Notes: generated by a model from the letters alone, not told the origin. A stretch of DNA of 64,000 bases from Pseudomonas sp. GD03919 (GCF_029814935.1 NZ_CP104582.1:620001-684000); one strand, 5' to 3'; positions 42,468-55,749 are shown, counted from the first letter of the stretch. Translations and numbers: made by a program.

Positions 42468-43463
42468 TCATTCCCGGCGGCTGGCGGCCATCTGGTAGGC
42501 GGTTTCCAGTGCCACCTGCAGGCTGCCGATGTCCACCTTGCCGGTACCGGCCAGATCCAGGGCAGTACCATGATCCACCGAGGTGCGGATGATCGGTAGG
42601 CCCAGCGTGACATTGAGCGCCGCACCGAAGCCCTTGAACTTGAGCACGGGCAGGCCCTGGTCGTGGTACATGGCCAGTACGGCATCGGCATGGTCGAGAT
42701 ACTTGGGGGTGAACAGGGTGTCGGCCGGCAGCGGGCCGATCAGGTTCATGCCTTCGCTGCGCAGACGCTCCAGCGTCGGTTCGATGATCTCGATTTCCTC
42801 ACGTCCCAGATGCCCGCCTTCGCCTGCATGCGGATTGAGCCCGCACACCAGGATGCGCGGCTTGGCGATGCCGAACTTGCTTTGCAGATCGGCATGCAGG
42901 ATGCGGGTCACACGCTCCAGACGTTCGGCGGTGATGGCTGCTGCGACATCCTTCAGTGGCAGGTGAGTGGTGACCAGCGCCACGCGCAGGCCGCGGGTCG
43001 CCAGCATCATCACCACCTGCTGGGTGTGGGTCAGTTCGGCGAGAAACTCGGTGTGGCCAGAGAAGGCGATACCCGCTTCGTTGATCACACCCTTGTGTAC
43101 GGGCGCCGTGATCATCCCGGCAAATGTTCCGTCCAGGCAGCCTTGGCCTGCGCGGGTGAGGGTCTGCAGCACATAGGCGGCGTTGGCGGGCGTCAGTTTG
43201 CCGGGTGTGGCAGGCGTCGCCAGGGGCGTGTCCCAGACGTAGAGGCTGCCAGCCGCTGCGGGGCTGTCTGGCCATCGCTGCGGGCCGACGGTCAGCAATT
43301 CGATATTCAGCCCCAGCTGCTTAGCACGTTCTGCCAGTAGCTCGCGACTGGCGATGGCGACCAGAGGCGCTGGCTGCGCCTGCCGGGCCAGCAGCAGGCA
43401 GAGATCGGGGCCGATACCAGCGGGCTCGCCAGGGGTGAGGGCAAAGCAGGGCTGCGCAGTCAT
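42468..43463 (-). CDS. pdxA: 4-hydroxythreonine-4-phosphate dehydrogenase PdxA
   Basis: 331 residues. [14 protein letters not shown] at the N-terminus, the metal histidines in HKGVINEAG, and the later [12 protein letters not shown] and [11 protein letters not shown] are the PdxA landmarks. It oxidises 4-phosphohydroxy-threonine in pyridoxal-phosphate synthesis. It follows surA after a terminator-like hairpin. Confidence 0.97.
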   Translation of the reverse strand: MTAQPCFALTPGEPAGIGPDLCLLLARQAQPAPLVAIASRELLAERAKQLGLNIELLTVGPQRWPDSPAAAGSLYVWDTPLATPATPGKLTPANAAYVLQTLTRAGQGCLDGTFAGMITAPVHKGVINEAGIAFSGHTEFLAELTHTQQVVMMLATRGLRVALVTTHLPLKDVAAAITAERLERVTRILHADLQSKFGIAKPRILVCGLNPHAGEGGHLGREEIEIIEPTLERLRSEGMNLIGPLPADTLFTPKYLDHADAVLAMYHDQGLPVLKFKGFGAALNVTLGLPIIRTSVDHGTALDLAGTGKVDIGSLQVALETAYQMAASRRE

Positions 43464-43515
43464 GATGGCTCTCGGTGTGGCGTGGGGCGCCAGTTTACGC
43501 TGCCGGGCCGGAAAC

Positions 43516-43540
43516 GAAAAAGCCCGGCGCTGGGCCGAGC
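43516..43540 (-). terminator. Terminator-like hairpin between surA and pdxA
   Basis: On the minus strand GCTCGGC, loop CCAGC, GCCGGGC, then TTTTTCG, 20 bp beyond the surA stop. It should end or attenuate transcription from lptD-surA before pdxA. Confidence 0.65.
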
Positions 43541-43560
43541 TCTTGCGTTCGAAACGACTT

Positions 43561-44853
43561 TTACAGCTTGGTTTCGACGTAGGCTTCGTCGCGGATCTGG
43601 CGCAGCCAGGCCTGCAGCTCTTCGTCGTACTTGCGGTTACGCAGCAGGTTTGCGGCCTGTTGTTCGCGGAACTGCGCGCTGCTGTCAGTGGCGCGGCGGC
43701 CCATGACTTGCAGCACGTGCCAGCCGTAAGGACTCTTGAACGGTTTGGACAGCTCGCCGCTGGCAGTGTTGTTCATCACCTCGCGGAACTCGGGTACCAG
43801 CGCATTGGGATCGATCCAGTTCAGATCGCCGCCATTGAGTGCCGAGCCCGGATCTTCCGAGAAGCTCTTCGCCAGTTCGGCGAAATCCTCACCATCCACG
43901 ATGCGCTGATACAGGCGTTCGACCAGGCGACGGGTTTCTTCTTCGCTGCGAATCTCGCTGGGCTTGATCAGAATGTGACGAACATGCACTTCGTCACGCA
44001 CCTGAGTGTCGCCACCGCGCTTCTCGATCAGTTTGAGGATGATGAAGCCGCCCGGTGTACGCACCGGCTCGGTGACCTCGCCCGGATTCAGCTGGCTGAT
44101 CATTTGATCGAACGGTGGCGGCAGCTGACCGGCTTTACGCCAGCCCATCTCGCCGCCTTCCAGCGCGGTTTCGCTGGCAGAGCGGGCAATTGCCAGTTGG
44201 GCGAAGTCTGCGCCTTGCTGCAACTGCTGATACACCTCCTGCGCCTGACGCTCGGCCGCCTGGATTTCGCTGGAGGACGCGCCCTCGGAAACCGGAATCA
44301 GGATGTTGGCCAGACGGAACTCTTCCGAAAGCTGCATCTTGCCCAGGTCGGAGGCGAGGAAGTTCTGCACTTCCTGGTCGGTGACCTGGATGCGTTCGGC
44401 CACGCGGCGCTGACGCACACGGCTGATGATCATCTCGCGACGCACCTGGTCGCGGGCATCGGCGTAGGACAGGCCATCACGAGCCAGCGCTTCGCGGAAC
44501 TGCTCCAGGCTCATGCCGTTGCGCTGGGCGATGGTGCTCATGGCCTGGTTCAGCTCTTCGTCGGTGATACGAATGCCGGAGCGCTCGCCGATCTGCAGCT
44601 GGATGTTCTCGATGATCAGGCGTTCGAGCACCTGCTGGCTGAGTACATTCTCCGGAGGCAGGGCGCCACCGCGCTTGTCGATGGTCTGCTGCACTTCACG
44701 CAGGCGAGCGTCGAGCTGGCTCTGCATGACCACGTCGTTGTCGACGATGGCCACGACGCGATCCAGTGGGCGAACCTGGGCCTGAGCCGTTGCCGCCAGC
44801 AGTGCTGCGCCCAATAGCAGGGGGCGCAGGCGATCAGAAAGCTTGGTCTTCAC
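43561..44853 (-). CDS. surA: Periplasmic chaperone and peptidyl-prolyl isomerase SurA
   Basis: 430 residues if started at GTG 44853 ([25 protein letters not shown], an export signal). GTG 44859 is an alternative, with AAGG upstream. An N-terminal SurA domain and two parvulin domains follow ([12 protein letters not shown] marks the second). It helps outer-membrane proteins fold on the way to the BAM complex. The start lies within the end of lptD, so the two are co-expressed; LptD itself is a SurA client. Confidence 0.95.
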   Translation of the reverse strand: MKTKLSDRLRPLLLGAALLAATAQAQVRPLDRVVAIVDNDVVMQSQLDARLREVQQTIDKRGGALPPENVLSQQVLERLIIENIQLQIGERSGIRITDEELNQAMSTIAQRNGMSLEQFREALARDGLSYADARDQVRREMIISRVRQRRVAERIQVTDQEVQNFLASDLGKMQLSEEFRLANILIPVSEGASSSEIQAAERQAQEVYQQLQQGADFAQLAIARSASETALEGGEMGWRKAGQLPPPFDQMISQLNPGEVTEPVRTPGGFIILKLIEKRGGDTQVRDEVHVRHILIKPSEIRSEEETRRLVERLYQRIVDGEDFAELAKSFSEDPGSALNGGDLNWIDPNALVPEFREVMNNTASGELSKPFKSPYGWHVLQVMGRRATDSSAQFREQQAANLLRNRKYDEELQAWLRQIRDEAYVETKL

Positions 44854-47620
44854 GTTCACGGTAACCTTGAATGCCTTGGTCGAGGAAAGTTTCCACCTTG
44901 TTGCCCACAACGCCGCCGAGGCCCTTGAGGACGATCTGCAGGAAGATGCCGCGGTCCGGCTCGTCGTTGCGCGATGGATTGAGGCTGACTTCGTCGTAAT
45001 CGATCCAGTAACGGTTGATCAGGCGCAGCTTCCAGCAGCAGCTGTCGTACTCGAAACCACCGAAGGCTTCCAGGGTGCGATTGCGGCCGTAGTCGTACTG
45101 CCAGCGCGAAATGACGCTCCACTGTGGAGCCAGCGGCCAGATGACGGAGAAGTCATGCTGGTCGATCTTGTAGTAGTTCTTGATGTAGTTGGGGTTCTCC
45201 GAGCCGTCGGCAAGGGTCTCGTTACCGTAGTCCGGGTTTGTGGTCCAGGTACCGCTGTCCCGGTCGTAGCGTAGAGTCTCATTGCGGTAGCGATAGCCGA
45301 GGTTGACCACCTTGTTCGGATTGGCTTCCGGCTGGTAGTGAAACATTGCGCTGCCCGTGCGGGTGGCGTGCTGGTCCGGATCCCAGTTGAAGGTCGACGA
45401 GAAGCGCCAGTCGCGGTTGAAGCGATACAGGTACTCCAGCGCGTAAGGGGACGTGCTGCTCTGGTAGTCGGAACGGTTTTTCAGTTCGCCGGTGCCATCC
45501 GGCATGGTGACTTTGCGATCCTCGAAATAGAACGCCTGGCCGATGCTGAAGCGCTGGCGCTCGAAGCCGTTCGGCTCGATCCAGCGACTGGTTACGCCCA
45601 GTGACAGCTTGTTCTCGTCACCGATGCGGTCCTTGCCACTGAAGCGGTTTTCACGCCACAGCGAGGCGTAGCTGAAGGTCGGCTCGCCCGTGTCGAATAC
45701 CGGGATATCGGTCTGGTCTTCTTCCGGCACATAGAGATAGAACGCGCGTGGCTCCAGAGTTTGCCGGAAGTTTTTGCCGAACAGCTGGGTGTCGCGGTCG
45801 AAATACAGGCCACTGTCGACGCTGAATAGGCCTACACCGCGGCTTTGCGTTCCTTTGTACTCTTGCTCGGCTAGAAGAGAGTCCTTGCCCTGTTGATCCA
45901 GGCTTAGGTCATAGTGAGTCTGCATATACTTGACTTGGGGTTTAATGAAGCCCCAAGTCCAATCCAGCGGCAAGCTTAGGCCAGGCTCCAAGTGCAAGCG
46001 TTCGCCCTCAGCGCGATTCAGGCCGGTGAGGCGCCCGTCGTAGTACAGACCCTCGTCAACACCGTTTTCGTTGATGTAGTTGCCAGAACGCAGGTTGCGA
46101 TCAAACCGTACGTACTCGGTACCGTAGGTGAAGTCCAGGCCACCCGGATTGAACGGCAGCTTGCCGTCAAGGGTGATCTGCGGCAGACGGTCATACGGCG
46201 TCACATCGGTAATGTTGGCCAGTTCGTATGCATGCACGTTCAGACGTGCGGTATAGCTGTCGCCGCGATAGGTCAGCGTGCCGCGCTGATTAACGTAAGT
46301 TTGCTTGTCGATGCCCAGATCGGTGTCGAGATCCTGGAAGTAGTAGGGGTCACTGATGTCGGTGTAGTCGACTTCGGCGAGCAGGCGCGAGTTCAGCCCC
46401 TGCTTGTGCTGCCAGCTGTACATCCAGCGCTGATCTTCGTACTCGGACTGCAGTTTGCGCTCGTCTTCGCTGTCGTCGAGGTAGGCAGCGCCGATCTGGC
46501 CTTCGCTGCTCTCGGTCAGGTAGCGGAACTCACCTTCCATCAGCAGGCCGCGTTTGGCCATGTAGGTCGGGTACAGCGTGGCGTCGTAGTTCGGCGCCAG
46601 GTTGAAGTAATACGGCGTTTGCAGCGAAAAACCGGTGTCGCTGGAGGTGCCAATGCTCGGCGGCAGGAAGCCGGACTGGCGACGGTCATCGATCGGGAAG
46701 TAGATGTACGGGGTGTAGAACACCGGAATGTCCTTGACCCGCAGCGTCACGTTGGTCGCGGTGCCGAAGCCGGTCGCCGGGTTCAGGGTGACGTTGTTGC
46801 CCTTCAGGTGCCAGGCATTGTCGCCCGGTTCGCAACGGGTATAGGTGCCATCCTTGAGACGGATGATCGCGGTCTCTTCGCGCTTGGCGTAGAGCGCGCT
46901 GCCGCGCACGTGAGCCTGATGCATCACGTATTCGGCATTGTCGATACGCGCTTCGCCGTTATCCAGTTGCAGTTCGGCGCGGTCGCCGACCACCAGCATG
47001 CCCTTGTCGCGCAGGCGTACGTTGCCGACCAGCTCGCCACGGTTTTCCGTCTGGTGCAGGCTCGCTTCGTCGGCCTCGACCTGCATGCCGGACTGGCGCA
47101 GGACGACGTCACCGGCGAGGGTGGCGATCTGCTTTTCCTGCTCGAAACGCGATGCCTTGGCGGAAACGTACATCGGCGATTCGTCCAGCGGCGTGGTGTC
47201 ATCCATGCCCGGGCGCAGCGGCTCGACATAGGCGCCTGCGCAGTAAGGACCGGCCTCGGCCAGTTGCGCGGCAGTCAACTTATCGCGCGGGACCCAGTCC
47301 AGGTGACTGTAATCGGGGCTGCGCGAGGCGAGGGCGCGGCCCTTGCTCTCGGTGACCAGCACCGGCGCAGCCTCCTGCTTGGCTACTGCCTGGCTGGTGG
47401 CACCACCGGTGCTGACAGTATCACGGCTGCGCAGCGGGCGCGGCGGTAGGGCGCTGGCTGCCGATTTCGGCGCACAAGCCCAGCCGCCCGTAGGCGAAGC
47501 CTGGCAGTTGTATTGCTCAGCGGCGAAGGCCTGTAGGCTGAACGCGGGCTGTAGGGCCAGGAGGCTACCGGTAACCAGCAGCGGAAATTTCTTGCGGAAC
47601 GCGGGGTATTTTACTGCCAT
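44834..47620 (-). CDS. lptD: LPS-assembly outer-membrane protein LptD
   Basis: 928 residues from ATG 47620 ([19 protein letters not shown]), an export signal ending near AFA. A periplasmic OstA/beta-jellyroll domain ([21 protein letters not shown]) precedes the 26-strand barrel region with many aromatic-terminated strands. It includes a [12 protein letters not shown] cysteine pair. With LptE it inserts lipopolysaccharide in the outer leaflet. The frame is open 29 codons further upstream without support. It diverges from amgK. Confidence 0.97.
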   Translation of the reverse strand: MAVKYPAFRKKFPLLVTGSLLALQPAFSLQAFAAEQYNCQASPTGGWACAPKSAASALPPRPLRSRDTVSTGGATSQAVAKQEAAPVLVTESKGRALASRSPDYSHLDWVPRDKLTAAQLAEAGPYCAGAYVEPLRPGMDDTTPLDESPMYVSAKASRFEQEKQIATLAGDVVLRQSGMQVEADEASLHQTENRGELVGNVRLRDKGMLVVGDRAELQLDNGEARIDNAEYVMHQAHVRGSALYAKREETAIIRLKDGTYTRCEPGDNAWHLKGNNVTLNPATGFGTATNVTLRVKDIPVFYTPYIYFPIDDRRQSGFLPPSIGTSSDTGFSLQTPYYFNLAPNYDATLYPTYMAKRGLLMEGEFRYLTESSEGQIGAAYLDDSEDERKLQSEYEDQRWMYSWQHKQGLNSRLLAEVDYTDISDPYYFQDLDTDLGIDKQTYVNQRGTLTYRGDSYTARLNVHAYELANITDVTPYDRLPQITLDGKLPFNPGGLDFTYGTEYVRFDRNLRSGNYINENGVDEGLYYDGRLTGLNRAEGERLHLEPGLSLPLDWTWGFIKPQVKYMQTHYDLSLDQQGKDSLLAEQEYKGTQSRGVGLFSVDSGLYFDRDTQLFGKNFRQTLEPRAFYLYVPEEDQTDIPVFDTGEPTFSYASLWRENRFSGKDRIGDENKLSLGVTSRWIEPNGFERQRFSIGQAFYFEDRKVTMPDGTGELKNRSDYQSSTSPYALEYLYRFNRDWRFSSTFNWDPDQHATRTGSAMFHYQPEANPNKVVNLGYRYRNETLRYDRDSGTWTTNPDYGNETLADGSENPNYIKNYYKIDQHDFSVIWPLAPQWSVISRWQYDYGRNRTLEAFGGFEYDSCCWKLRLINRYWIDYDEVSLNPSRNDEPDRGIFLQIVLKGLGGVVGNKVETFLDQGIQGYREREDQAF

Positions 47621-47744
47621 CTTGTTAGTCCGGGCTTCCTGCGCGCTATCGGCCCAGGGGCCGCACGCCTCTCGATGGGCTGAAAAAGATGCTGGATAAT
47701 AAAGCATGACCCGCGCAACGGCTAGCGCCGTCGGAGACCCCTAG

Positions 47745-49438
<1,694 letters not shown>

Positions 49439-50206
49439 GTGCTTTGGCCGGCGACCCTGCTAGGCGCTGCGGCCGGACTGGCCCTGGCCAGCATCCCGGG
49501 TGCCTTGCTGGGCGGTCTGCTCGGGCAGGTGCTGGATCGCCGTCTGCGCCTGCAGGGCTGGGATAATCTGCGTGAGCGTCTGGGCGGTCGTGCGGCACCC
49601 ACGGATGACGATTTGTTGTTTCTGATGCTGGGGCGTCTGGCCAAGAGTGATGGTCGGGTGGTGCAGAGCCATATCCAGCAGGCACGCTCGGAAATGCAGC
49701 GACTTGGCCTGGACGCCGCAGCCCAGCGCCGCGCCATCGAGGCTTTTGCTCGGGGCAAGACCGGGCGTGACAACCTGCGTGCGCCGCTGCAGCGCCAGCG
49801 CCAGCGCGAGCGCGCCGATGCCATGCTTCGAGCCTGCTGGCGTATGGCCTGGGTCGATGGGCGGGTGTCGCCCAGCGAGCATGAGCTGATCCTGCTCTGG
49901 GGCAAGTGGCTCGGTTGGGACGGCGAGCGCCTGGAGAACCTCGGGGCGGAGTATGCGCCGCGCCGTAGTCAGCAACCGACGTCGGCGGGCGGCAGTTACC
50001 AGGAAGCGCTGCGGTTGCTGGGCGTCAATGAAGGCAGTGAACCCGAACAGATCAAGCGAGCCTACCGGCGTCTGCTGAGCCGCCATCATCCGGACAAACT
50101 GGCCGGCTCTGGCGCTTCGCCTGAGCGTATTCGTGAAGCGACCGACACCACGCGTCAACTGCATCAGGCCTATGCGTTGATTCGTCAGCGCCGGGGTATC
50201 CGCTAG
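49439..50206 (+). CDS. djlA: DjlA-like protein with TerB and C-terminal J domain
   Basis: 255 residues from GTG 49439, directly after the murU stop. An N-terminal membrane segment (TLLGAAAGLALASIPGALLGGLLG) is followed by a TerB-like helical domain (LMLGRLAKSDGRVVQSH; AWVDGRVSPSEHELIL). A C-terminal J domain carries the HPD tripeptide in SRHHPDKLAG. It is probably an inner-membrane co-chaperone stimulating DnaK. Confidence 0.9.
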   Translation: MLWPATLLGAAAGLALASIPGALLGGLLGQVLDRRLRLQGWDNLRERLGGRAAPTDDDLLFLMLGRLAKSDGRVVQSHIQQARSEMQRLGLDAAAQRRAIEAFARGKTGRDNLRAPLQRQRQRERADAMLRACWRMAWVDGRVSPSEHELILLWGKWLGWDGERLENLGAEYAPRRSQQPTSAGGSYQEALRLLGVNEGSEPEQIKRAYRRLLSRHHPDKLAGSGASPERIREATDTTRQLHQAYALIRQRRGIR

Positions 50207-50207
50207 G

Positions 50208-51197
50208 CTAGCTGCCTGTGGCGTTGGTGTGCTTCTGCAGCCAGCCACGCAGGCGGCGATAGAGTTGTTCGTGCTGCACGTCCAGATTGCCCGGCAGGGC
50301 TTTCATCGCTACCTGGATGTAGTTGGGCAGCTTGGCGCGCTTGCTGGCCTGCAGGCGTTCAAGCGCGGCCTTGCGCTCGTTGGCCTGATCCTTGTAGAAG
50401 AAGTCGCCGGTTGCCGTGGGCAGTTGTGCAACCAGTTCATCCAGTGGCGGGGAGAAGCCGGCAGGCAGTTCGGCCGCCACCATCAGCAGGTTCTTCACGT
50501 TGTCCGGCTGGCGTTCGTTCAGGTAGCGCGCAGCCCAGTAAGCGCCACTGCCATGACCGAGCAGGACGATTGCCTTGGCCTGCTGCTGGTTGGCGAAGGC
50601 GATGGCGGCATCGATGCGGGCCATCACCCGCTCGGCATGCGCCAGACGCCTCTGCTCTGGGCTGATCGCGCCGCTGTCGGCTGGTTGTGCAGCCTCGTCT
50701 ACGGTCGCGTCGGGCGGGCTTTCGGCGGCTGGAGCGCTCTCGGTAGTGGTGGTATCGCTTTGCGGTGCCGCTGTTGCAGTGGCGGCAGTGCGCAGTGGCA
50801 GCGGGTCACCGTCCGGGTCTGGCAGGGTCAGGCTCAGGCTGTGCCAGCCGGCGTCGGGCAGTTTGCGCCGCAGCGGGCCGATAGCCGCAGCGCCATCGGC
50901 GTTTTCCACATCGCCGGGCAGCAGGATCACTGCTCCATGGGGTTCGCCGACATTGGCAGGCAGCCACAGGGCGAGAAAACTTTCGGCGCCGGCCTGCAGC
51001 ATCTGCTGTTCACGTTTGTCCAGGCGGTGCTCCAGCGTCTGCGCCTCGCTGACGCTGCGTTCGGGCAACAGCGGGCGTTCGCTCGCCGCGGGGGCGTCGG
51101 CGCTATCAGCCGGCGCATTCTCGGTCGGCTCCTCGGCCCAGGCCACGGAACAGGAGAGCAGGCAGAAACCGAGCAGTGCTAGTGAATGAAGGCGCAT
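50208..51197 (-). CDS. DUF3530 family secreted alpha/beta-hydrolase-like protein
   Basis: 329 residues from ATG 51197 (MRLHSLALLGFCLLSCSVAWA, an export signal); the open frame runs 65 codons further into the region upstream of agtS. The fold is hydrolase-like with GAVILLPGD near the N-terminal third. IVLLGHGSGAYWAARYL stands in the nucleophile-elbow position (GHGSG). A low-complexity Ala/Thr/Ser/Pro insert lies around residues 160-200. Substrate unknown. It is convergent with the djlA-like gene. Confidence 0.75.
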   Translation of the reverse strand: MRLHSLALLGFCLLSCSVAWAEEPTENAPADSADAPAASERPLLPERSVSEAQTLEHRLDKREQQMLQAGAESFLALWLPANVGEPHGAVILLPGDVENADGAAAIGPLRRKLPDAGWHSLSLTLPDPDGDPLPLRTAATATAAPQSDTTTTESAPAAESPPDATVDEAAQPADSGAISPEQRRLAHAERVMARIDAAIAFANQQQAKAIVLLGHGSGAYWAARYLNERQPDNVKNLLMVAAELPAGFSPPLDELVAQLPTATGDFFYKDQANERKAALERLQASKRAKLPNYIQVAMKALPGNLDVQHEQLYRRLRGWLQKHTNATGS

Positions 51198-51310
51198 CGA
51201 TGAGGCTCCTGATCGTCTGCTACAGAGCCTAATGCCGGGCTCCGCTTTTGTCAGGCGATTGGCGCAAGACTGGAGTAAGGTAGGGGGGCGCGTCACCGGA
51301 TTCGCCGTGT

Positions 51311-53711
51311 ATGAATTCCCTTCTTCGTTCCCTCGTCCTGCTGCTGATGCTGGCTGTTTCCACCGCCTGGGCCGAGAGCGCGCGTATGCCACTGCGCCCG
51401 GCGTTCGATGCCGCGCAACGTGCCTGGCTCAGTGAGCATCCGGTTTTGCGCGTAGGCCTGATCCAACAGGCGCCCTGGGTGCAGCGGGGGCGGAACCGGC
51501 AACTGACCGGCGCCAATGTCGAGCTGATGCAGCGCCTGCTCGAGGGGATGGGCGTGGCGCCGGACTGGCGTCTTTATCCAAACCTGCAAGCGCTGGAGCA
51601 GGCGGCGCGCGCCGGTGAGGTCGACCTGGCACCGGGCCTGCAGCAAACACCGGCAGGTCTGCGCATCTGGCACTATTCCATGCCCTATCTGCGTGTGCCG
51701 CATCTGGTGGTCGGCGAGCGTAGTGGCAGCGGCGCGGTCGATCTGGATCAACTGCCGCTGGAGCAGATGGTCGCCCTGCGCTCACCGAGTCAGGCGGCCG
51801 AATACCTGGAGCGCACCCATACCAACCTGCGCCTGCGTGCGGCGCCTTCGGACCGTGCCGCGTTGCTGCTGGTGCTGAATCAGGAGGTCAGCTACGCGGT
51901 GCTGGACGAGGCAAGTCTCAGCCTGTTGCTGCGTGAATCGCGTTTCGCCAGCCTGAGTATCGTTGGCGATATTGGTTTGCCGCAGTTGCTGCGCCTGGCC
52001 ACGCGTCGTGATCAGCCGTTGCTGGCCGGCATCGTCGACCTGACCCTGGAGGCGCTGCCTGCGCGCGAGTTGGAGGAGTTGCGTGAAACCTGGATGCCTT
52101 TGCGTTACCCGCAATCCACCGACTTCGTCGGGTTCTGGAAGACTCTCGCGCTGTTTCTCGCACTGTTGCTGTTGATCGGCGCCACCGCGTTCTATCGCCA
52201 GCGTCAGCAGACGCGCACGCTCGAGCGCGGGCTGCTGGGCGCGCGCAGTGAGCTGGATCGTCACCAGCAGGCGGCCGAGGCATTGCGCCTGAGCCAGTTC
52301 TCCATCGACCACAGCACGGTCGGCATCCTCTGGGTCAACTGGGACAGTCACCTGCGCTATGCCAACCGTGCCGCCGAACGCATGCTCGGCTATGCCGCCG
52401 GTGAGCTGGTGGACAAGCCTCTGAGCCTGCTGGAACCGGGCCTCGACATGGATCGCTGGCTCAACCTGTGGAAGCAGGTGCGCGAGCAGGGCGGTGGCTC
52501 GACGAGTTTCGAAGTCGATTGCCTGCGCGCCGACGGTAGCCGCATGCCGGCCGACGTTTCGCTGAGCTTTCTACGCTATCGTCAGGCCGAATATCTGGTG
52601 GTGTTTCTCAGCGACGTCACCGAGCGCCGCCGAGCGCGTGCGGCGCTGGAGGAAAGCGAGGCACGTTTCAAGGGTATCGCCGGTAACGTGCCTGGCCTGG
52701 TGTTTCGTCTGGAGCGGGCCGGGAGCGGTGGTCAACTTCGCCTACATCAGCGAGGCCAGTCAGGACATGGTCGGCTGGCCGGCGCATGAGCTGCAGCGTG
52801 ATGAACGGGGTATTCGCAGCCTGGTGCACCCGCAGGATCTCCCCAGCTACCTGAACAGTCAGACGCTGGCGCTGGAAAGCGAGAGTGACTGGTACTGGCA
52901 GGGGCGCATCATCACCGCCGAGCAGGAGGTGCTGTGGGCCGATATCCGCACCACCGCGCGGCCGCTGGGCAATGGCCGGGTAGTGTGGGACGGCATTCTC
53001 TGGGATATCACCGAGAACAAGCTGGCCGAGCTGGCGCTGGCCGATTCGCGGGCGCGCCTGCGCCAGTTGTCGGCGCATCTGGAAAGCGTGCGCGAGGAGG
53101 AGAAGGCGCGCATCGCCCGCGAAGTGCATGACGAGCTGGGCCAGGTGCTGACTGTGCTCAAGCTGGAAACGGCGATGTGCGAGCTGGTCTGCGCCGGGCA
53201 GATTCCCGAACTGGACGAGCGCCTGACCAGCATGAAGCGCCTGATCGCCCAGTTGTTCCAGTTGGTGCGTGATGTGGCCACGGCGCTGCGCCCGCCGATT
53301 CTCGATGCCGGCATTGCCTCGGCCATCGAATGGCAGGTACGCCGCTTCGAGGAGCGCACGCAGATTTCCTGCCTGGTTGATGTGCCGGAGCACCTGCTAC
53401 GCCTGCCCGACGCGCAGGCCATCGGCCTGTTCCGCATCCTCCAGGAGGCGCTGACCAACGTCATGCGCCATGCCAGCGCGCACAGCGTCGAGGTGCGCTT
53501 GTGGCTGGAGGACAGCGCTTTGTGTCTGTCGGTGGTCGACGATGGCAAGGGTTTCGATCCGGCGCTGCGCAAGCCCGGGCAGTCGTTCGGTCTGGTTGGC
53601 ATGCAGGAGCGCATGCTCATGCTCGGTGGCCAGTTGCAGATTGACAGCCGGCCGGGCGAGGGCACTACCCTGTGTGCGCGCATCAATCTGGAAGAGGAGG
53701 TCGCAGCGTGA
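51311..53711 (+). pseudogene. agtS: Sensor histidine kinase AgtS, interrupted by a +1 frameshift
   Basis: Two overlapping frames form one kinase. The first (51311-52789) has an export signal, a periplasmic SBP_bac_3-like sensor domain (LRVGLIQQAPWV...), a membrane helix near residues 277-298 and a PAS domain. The second continues with the rest of a further PAS domain (VVNFAYISEASQDMVGWPAHEL), the NarL-type HisKA_3 box (EEEKARIAREVHDELGQVL) and the ATPase (DDGKGFDP). The break is at 52721-52723: deleting one G of the GGG run rejoins the frames without loss. It may be a true mutation, phase variation or a sequencing error. In P. aeruginosa AgtS-AgtR respond to GABA and 5-aminovalerate. Confidence 0.8.
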
Positions 53712-54337
53712 TTCGGGTACTGGTGGCCGAAGACCACACCATCGTGCGGGAAGGCATCAAGCAACTGATCGGCATGGCGCGTGATCTCGAAGTGGCCGGC
53801 GAAGCCTGCAATGGCGAGCAACTGCTCGAGGTGCTGCGGCGCACGCCGTGCGACGTGGTGCTGCTGGATATCTCCATGCCCGGCGTCAACGGGCTGGAGG
53901 CCATTCCACGCATCCGGGCGCTGAGCGAGGCGCCGGCGATTCTGGTGCTGTCGATGCACGACGAGGCGCAGATGGCGGCGCGTGCGCTAAAGGCTGGCGC
54001 TGCCGGCTACGCCACCAAGGACAGCGACCCGGCGCTGCTGATCACCGCCATTCGCAAGGTGGCCAGCGGTGGGCGTTATATCGACCCCGCATTGGCCGAC
54101 CGCATGGTCTTCGAGGTTGGCCTGACCGATTCGCGTCCGCCCCATGCGCAACTGTCCGAGCGTGAATTCTCGGTGTTCGAGCGTCTGGTACGCGGCGAAG
54201 GCGTCAACGACATCGCTCTGCACCTGGCCATCAGCAACAAGACCGTGAGCACGCACAAGGCGCGTCTGATGCAGAAGCTTGGCGCTCATTCGATGGCGGA
54301 TCTGGTGCGTTACGCCATGGAGCATCGCCTGGTCTGA
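53708..54337 (+). CDS. agtR: NarL/LuxR-family response regulator AgtR
   Basis: 209 residues from GTG 53708, which overlaps the agtS stop (GTGA). Receiver domain: acidic pair in VAEDHT, phosphorylated Asp in VVLLDISMPG, Lys in ATKDSDPA. The LuxR-type helix-turn-helix (LSEREFSVFERLVRGEGVNDIA; SNKTVSTHKARLMQKLG) binds DNA. It is expected to activate agtABCD downstream. If the agtS frameshift is real, the regulator lacks its cognate kinase. Confidence 0.92.
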   Translation: MIRVLVAEDHTIVREGIKQLIGMARDLEVAGEACNGEQLLEVLRRTPCDVVLLDISMPGVNGLEAIPRIRALSEAPAILVLSMHDEAQMAARALKAGAAGYATKDSDPALLITAIRKVASGGRYIDPALADRMVFEVGLTDSRPPHAQLSEREFSVFERLVRGEGVNDIALHLAISNKTVSTHKARLMQKLGAHSMADLVRYAMEHRLV

Positions 54338-54349
54338 GCGACCGCTTTC

Positions 54350-54427
54350 GTAGGGGCGGCTGGGCGGCATTCCGCTTCAGTCGCGATGAATCGCCCACCG
54401 GAGCTTCGCGGCTGAAGCCGCTCCCAC
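54350..54427. repeat. Pseudomonas REP-type inverted pair
   Basis: GTAGGGGCGGC...TTCCGCTTCAGTCGCGA is followed by the inverted GCGGCTGAAGCCGCTCCCAC. This is the common Pseudomonas intergenic palindrome, here 13 bp after agtR and probably ending its transcript. Confidence 0.65.
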
Positions 54428-54469
54428 GGTTTTCATGCGCTGTATAACCGATGCGATCACTCGGAATTT

Positions 54470-54485
54470 GTAGGGCAATCCCTAC
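54470..54485. promoter_or_regulatory. Candidate AgtR operator upstream of agtA
   Basis: GTAGGG-CAAT-CCCTAC is a perfect 6-4-6 inverted repeat about 114 bp upstream of the agtA start, in the only long gap of the agt cluster. Dyads of this size are usual for dimeric LuxR-type regulators. The match to AgtR is inferred from position. Confidence 0.45.
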
Positions 54486-54598
54486 GCAAGAATTTCCTCG
54501 CGCCTGATATCAGCTTGTCATCCCGCCCGATTTTTCACCCGGTCTTGTCGACCTACTCTTGAGTCATCGGCCTGAGACAAGAACAAGGGTGTGGTGTG

Positions 54599-55696
54599 AT
54601 GGCAAACGATGTACTGGTGAGCTTCCGTGGCGTACAGAAGAGCTATGACGGCGAAACGCTGATCGTCAAAGACCTCAACCTGGATATCCGCAAGGGTGAG
54701 TTTCTGACCCTGCTCGGCCCGTCCGGTTCCGGCAAGACCACCAGCCTGATGATGCTGGCCGGTTTCGAGACGCCGACCGCTGGCGAAATCCTGCTCGATG
54801 GCCGCTCGCTGAACAAACTGCCGCCGCACAAGCGCGACATCGGCATGGTGTTCCAGAACTACGCGTTGTTCCCGCACATGACCGTGGCCGAGAACCTGGC
54901 CTTCCCGCTGAGCGTGCGCGGCATGTTGCGCACCGACATCAGCGAGCGGGTCAAACGCGCGCTGTCGATGGTGCAGCTCGATACGTTCCGCAACCGCTAT
55001 CCGGGCCAGCTTTCCGGTGGCCAGCAGCAGCGTGTGGCCCTGGCCCGTGCGCTGGTGTTCGAGCCGCAACTGGTGCTGATGGACGAACCCCTCGGCGCGC
55101 TAGACAAGCAACTGCGCGAGCACATGCAGATGGAGATCAAACATCTGCATCAGCGCCTGGGCGTGACCGTGGTCTACGTGACCCACGACCAGGGCGAGGC
55201 GCTGACCATGTCCGACCGCGTGGCCGTGTTCCATCAGGGTGAGATCCAGCAGATCGCGCCGCCGCGCGAACTCTACGAAGCGCCGCACAACACCTTCGTC
55301 GCCCAGTTCATCGGTGAGAACAACCGTCTGGCTGGCGAACTGGTCAGCCGCGATGGCGAGCAGTGCGTGGTGCGCCTGGCGCGCGGTGAGGAAGTGCGCG
55401 CCACAGCGGTCAACGTCGGCGCCGTCGGTGAGGCGGTGAGCCTGTCGATCCGCCCCGAGCGCATCCGTCTCAACGGCCACAGCGAAGCCTGCCCGAACCG
55501 TTTCTCTGGGCGTATCGCCGAGTTCATTTACCTGGGCGACCACGTGCGCATTCGCCTGGAGGTCTGCGGCAAATCCGATTTCTACGTCAAGCAACCCGTG
55601 GCCGAGCTCGATCCGGCGCTGACGGTTGGTGACCTGGTTCCGCTCGGCTGGTCTGTCGAGCATGTCCGCGCGCTGGATCCACTCCACGTCGAGTGA
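54599..55696 (+). CDS. agtA: ABC transporter ATP-binding protein AgtA
   Basis: 365 residues from ATG 54599. Walker [12 protein letters not shown]-loop [10 protein letters not shown], signature [15 protein letters not shown], Walker B LVLMDEP and switch histidine VYVTHDQ are all intact. A C-terminal TOBE domain is typical of PotA-like importers. It should energise uptake of GABA and 5-aminovalerate with AgtB-D. Confidence 0.93.
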   Translation: MANDVLVSFRGVQKSYDGETLIVKDLNLDIRKGEFLTLLGPSGSGKTTSLMMLAGFETPTAGEILLDGRSLNKLPPHKRDIGMVFQNYALFPHMTVAENLAFPLSVRGMLRTDISERVKRALSMVQLDTFRNRYPGQLSGGQQQRVALARALVFEPQLVLMDEPLGALDKQLREHMQMEIKHLHQRLGVTVVYVTHDQGEALTMSDRVAVFHQGEIQQIAPPRELYEAPHNTFVAQFIGENNRLAGELVSRDGEQCVVRLARGEEVRATAVNVGAVGEAVSLSIRPERIRLNGHSEACPNRFSGRIAEFIYLGDHVRIRLEVCGKSDFYVKQPVAELDPALTVGDLVPLGWSVEHVRALDPLHVE

Positions 55697-55749
55697 GCCT
55701 TTCGCGCAGTGCTTCACCTTTACCCCGTAACACAGAGGAGCTGATAAGA

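Noticed and set aside
45992..47449. 485-codon frame opposite lptD
   Set aside because: Antisense shadow; lptD is unambiguous.
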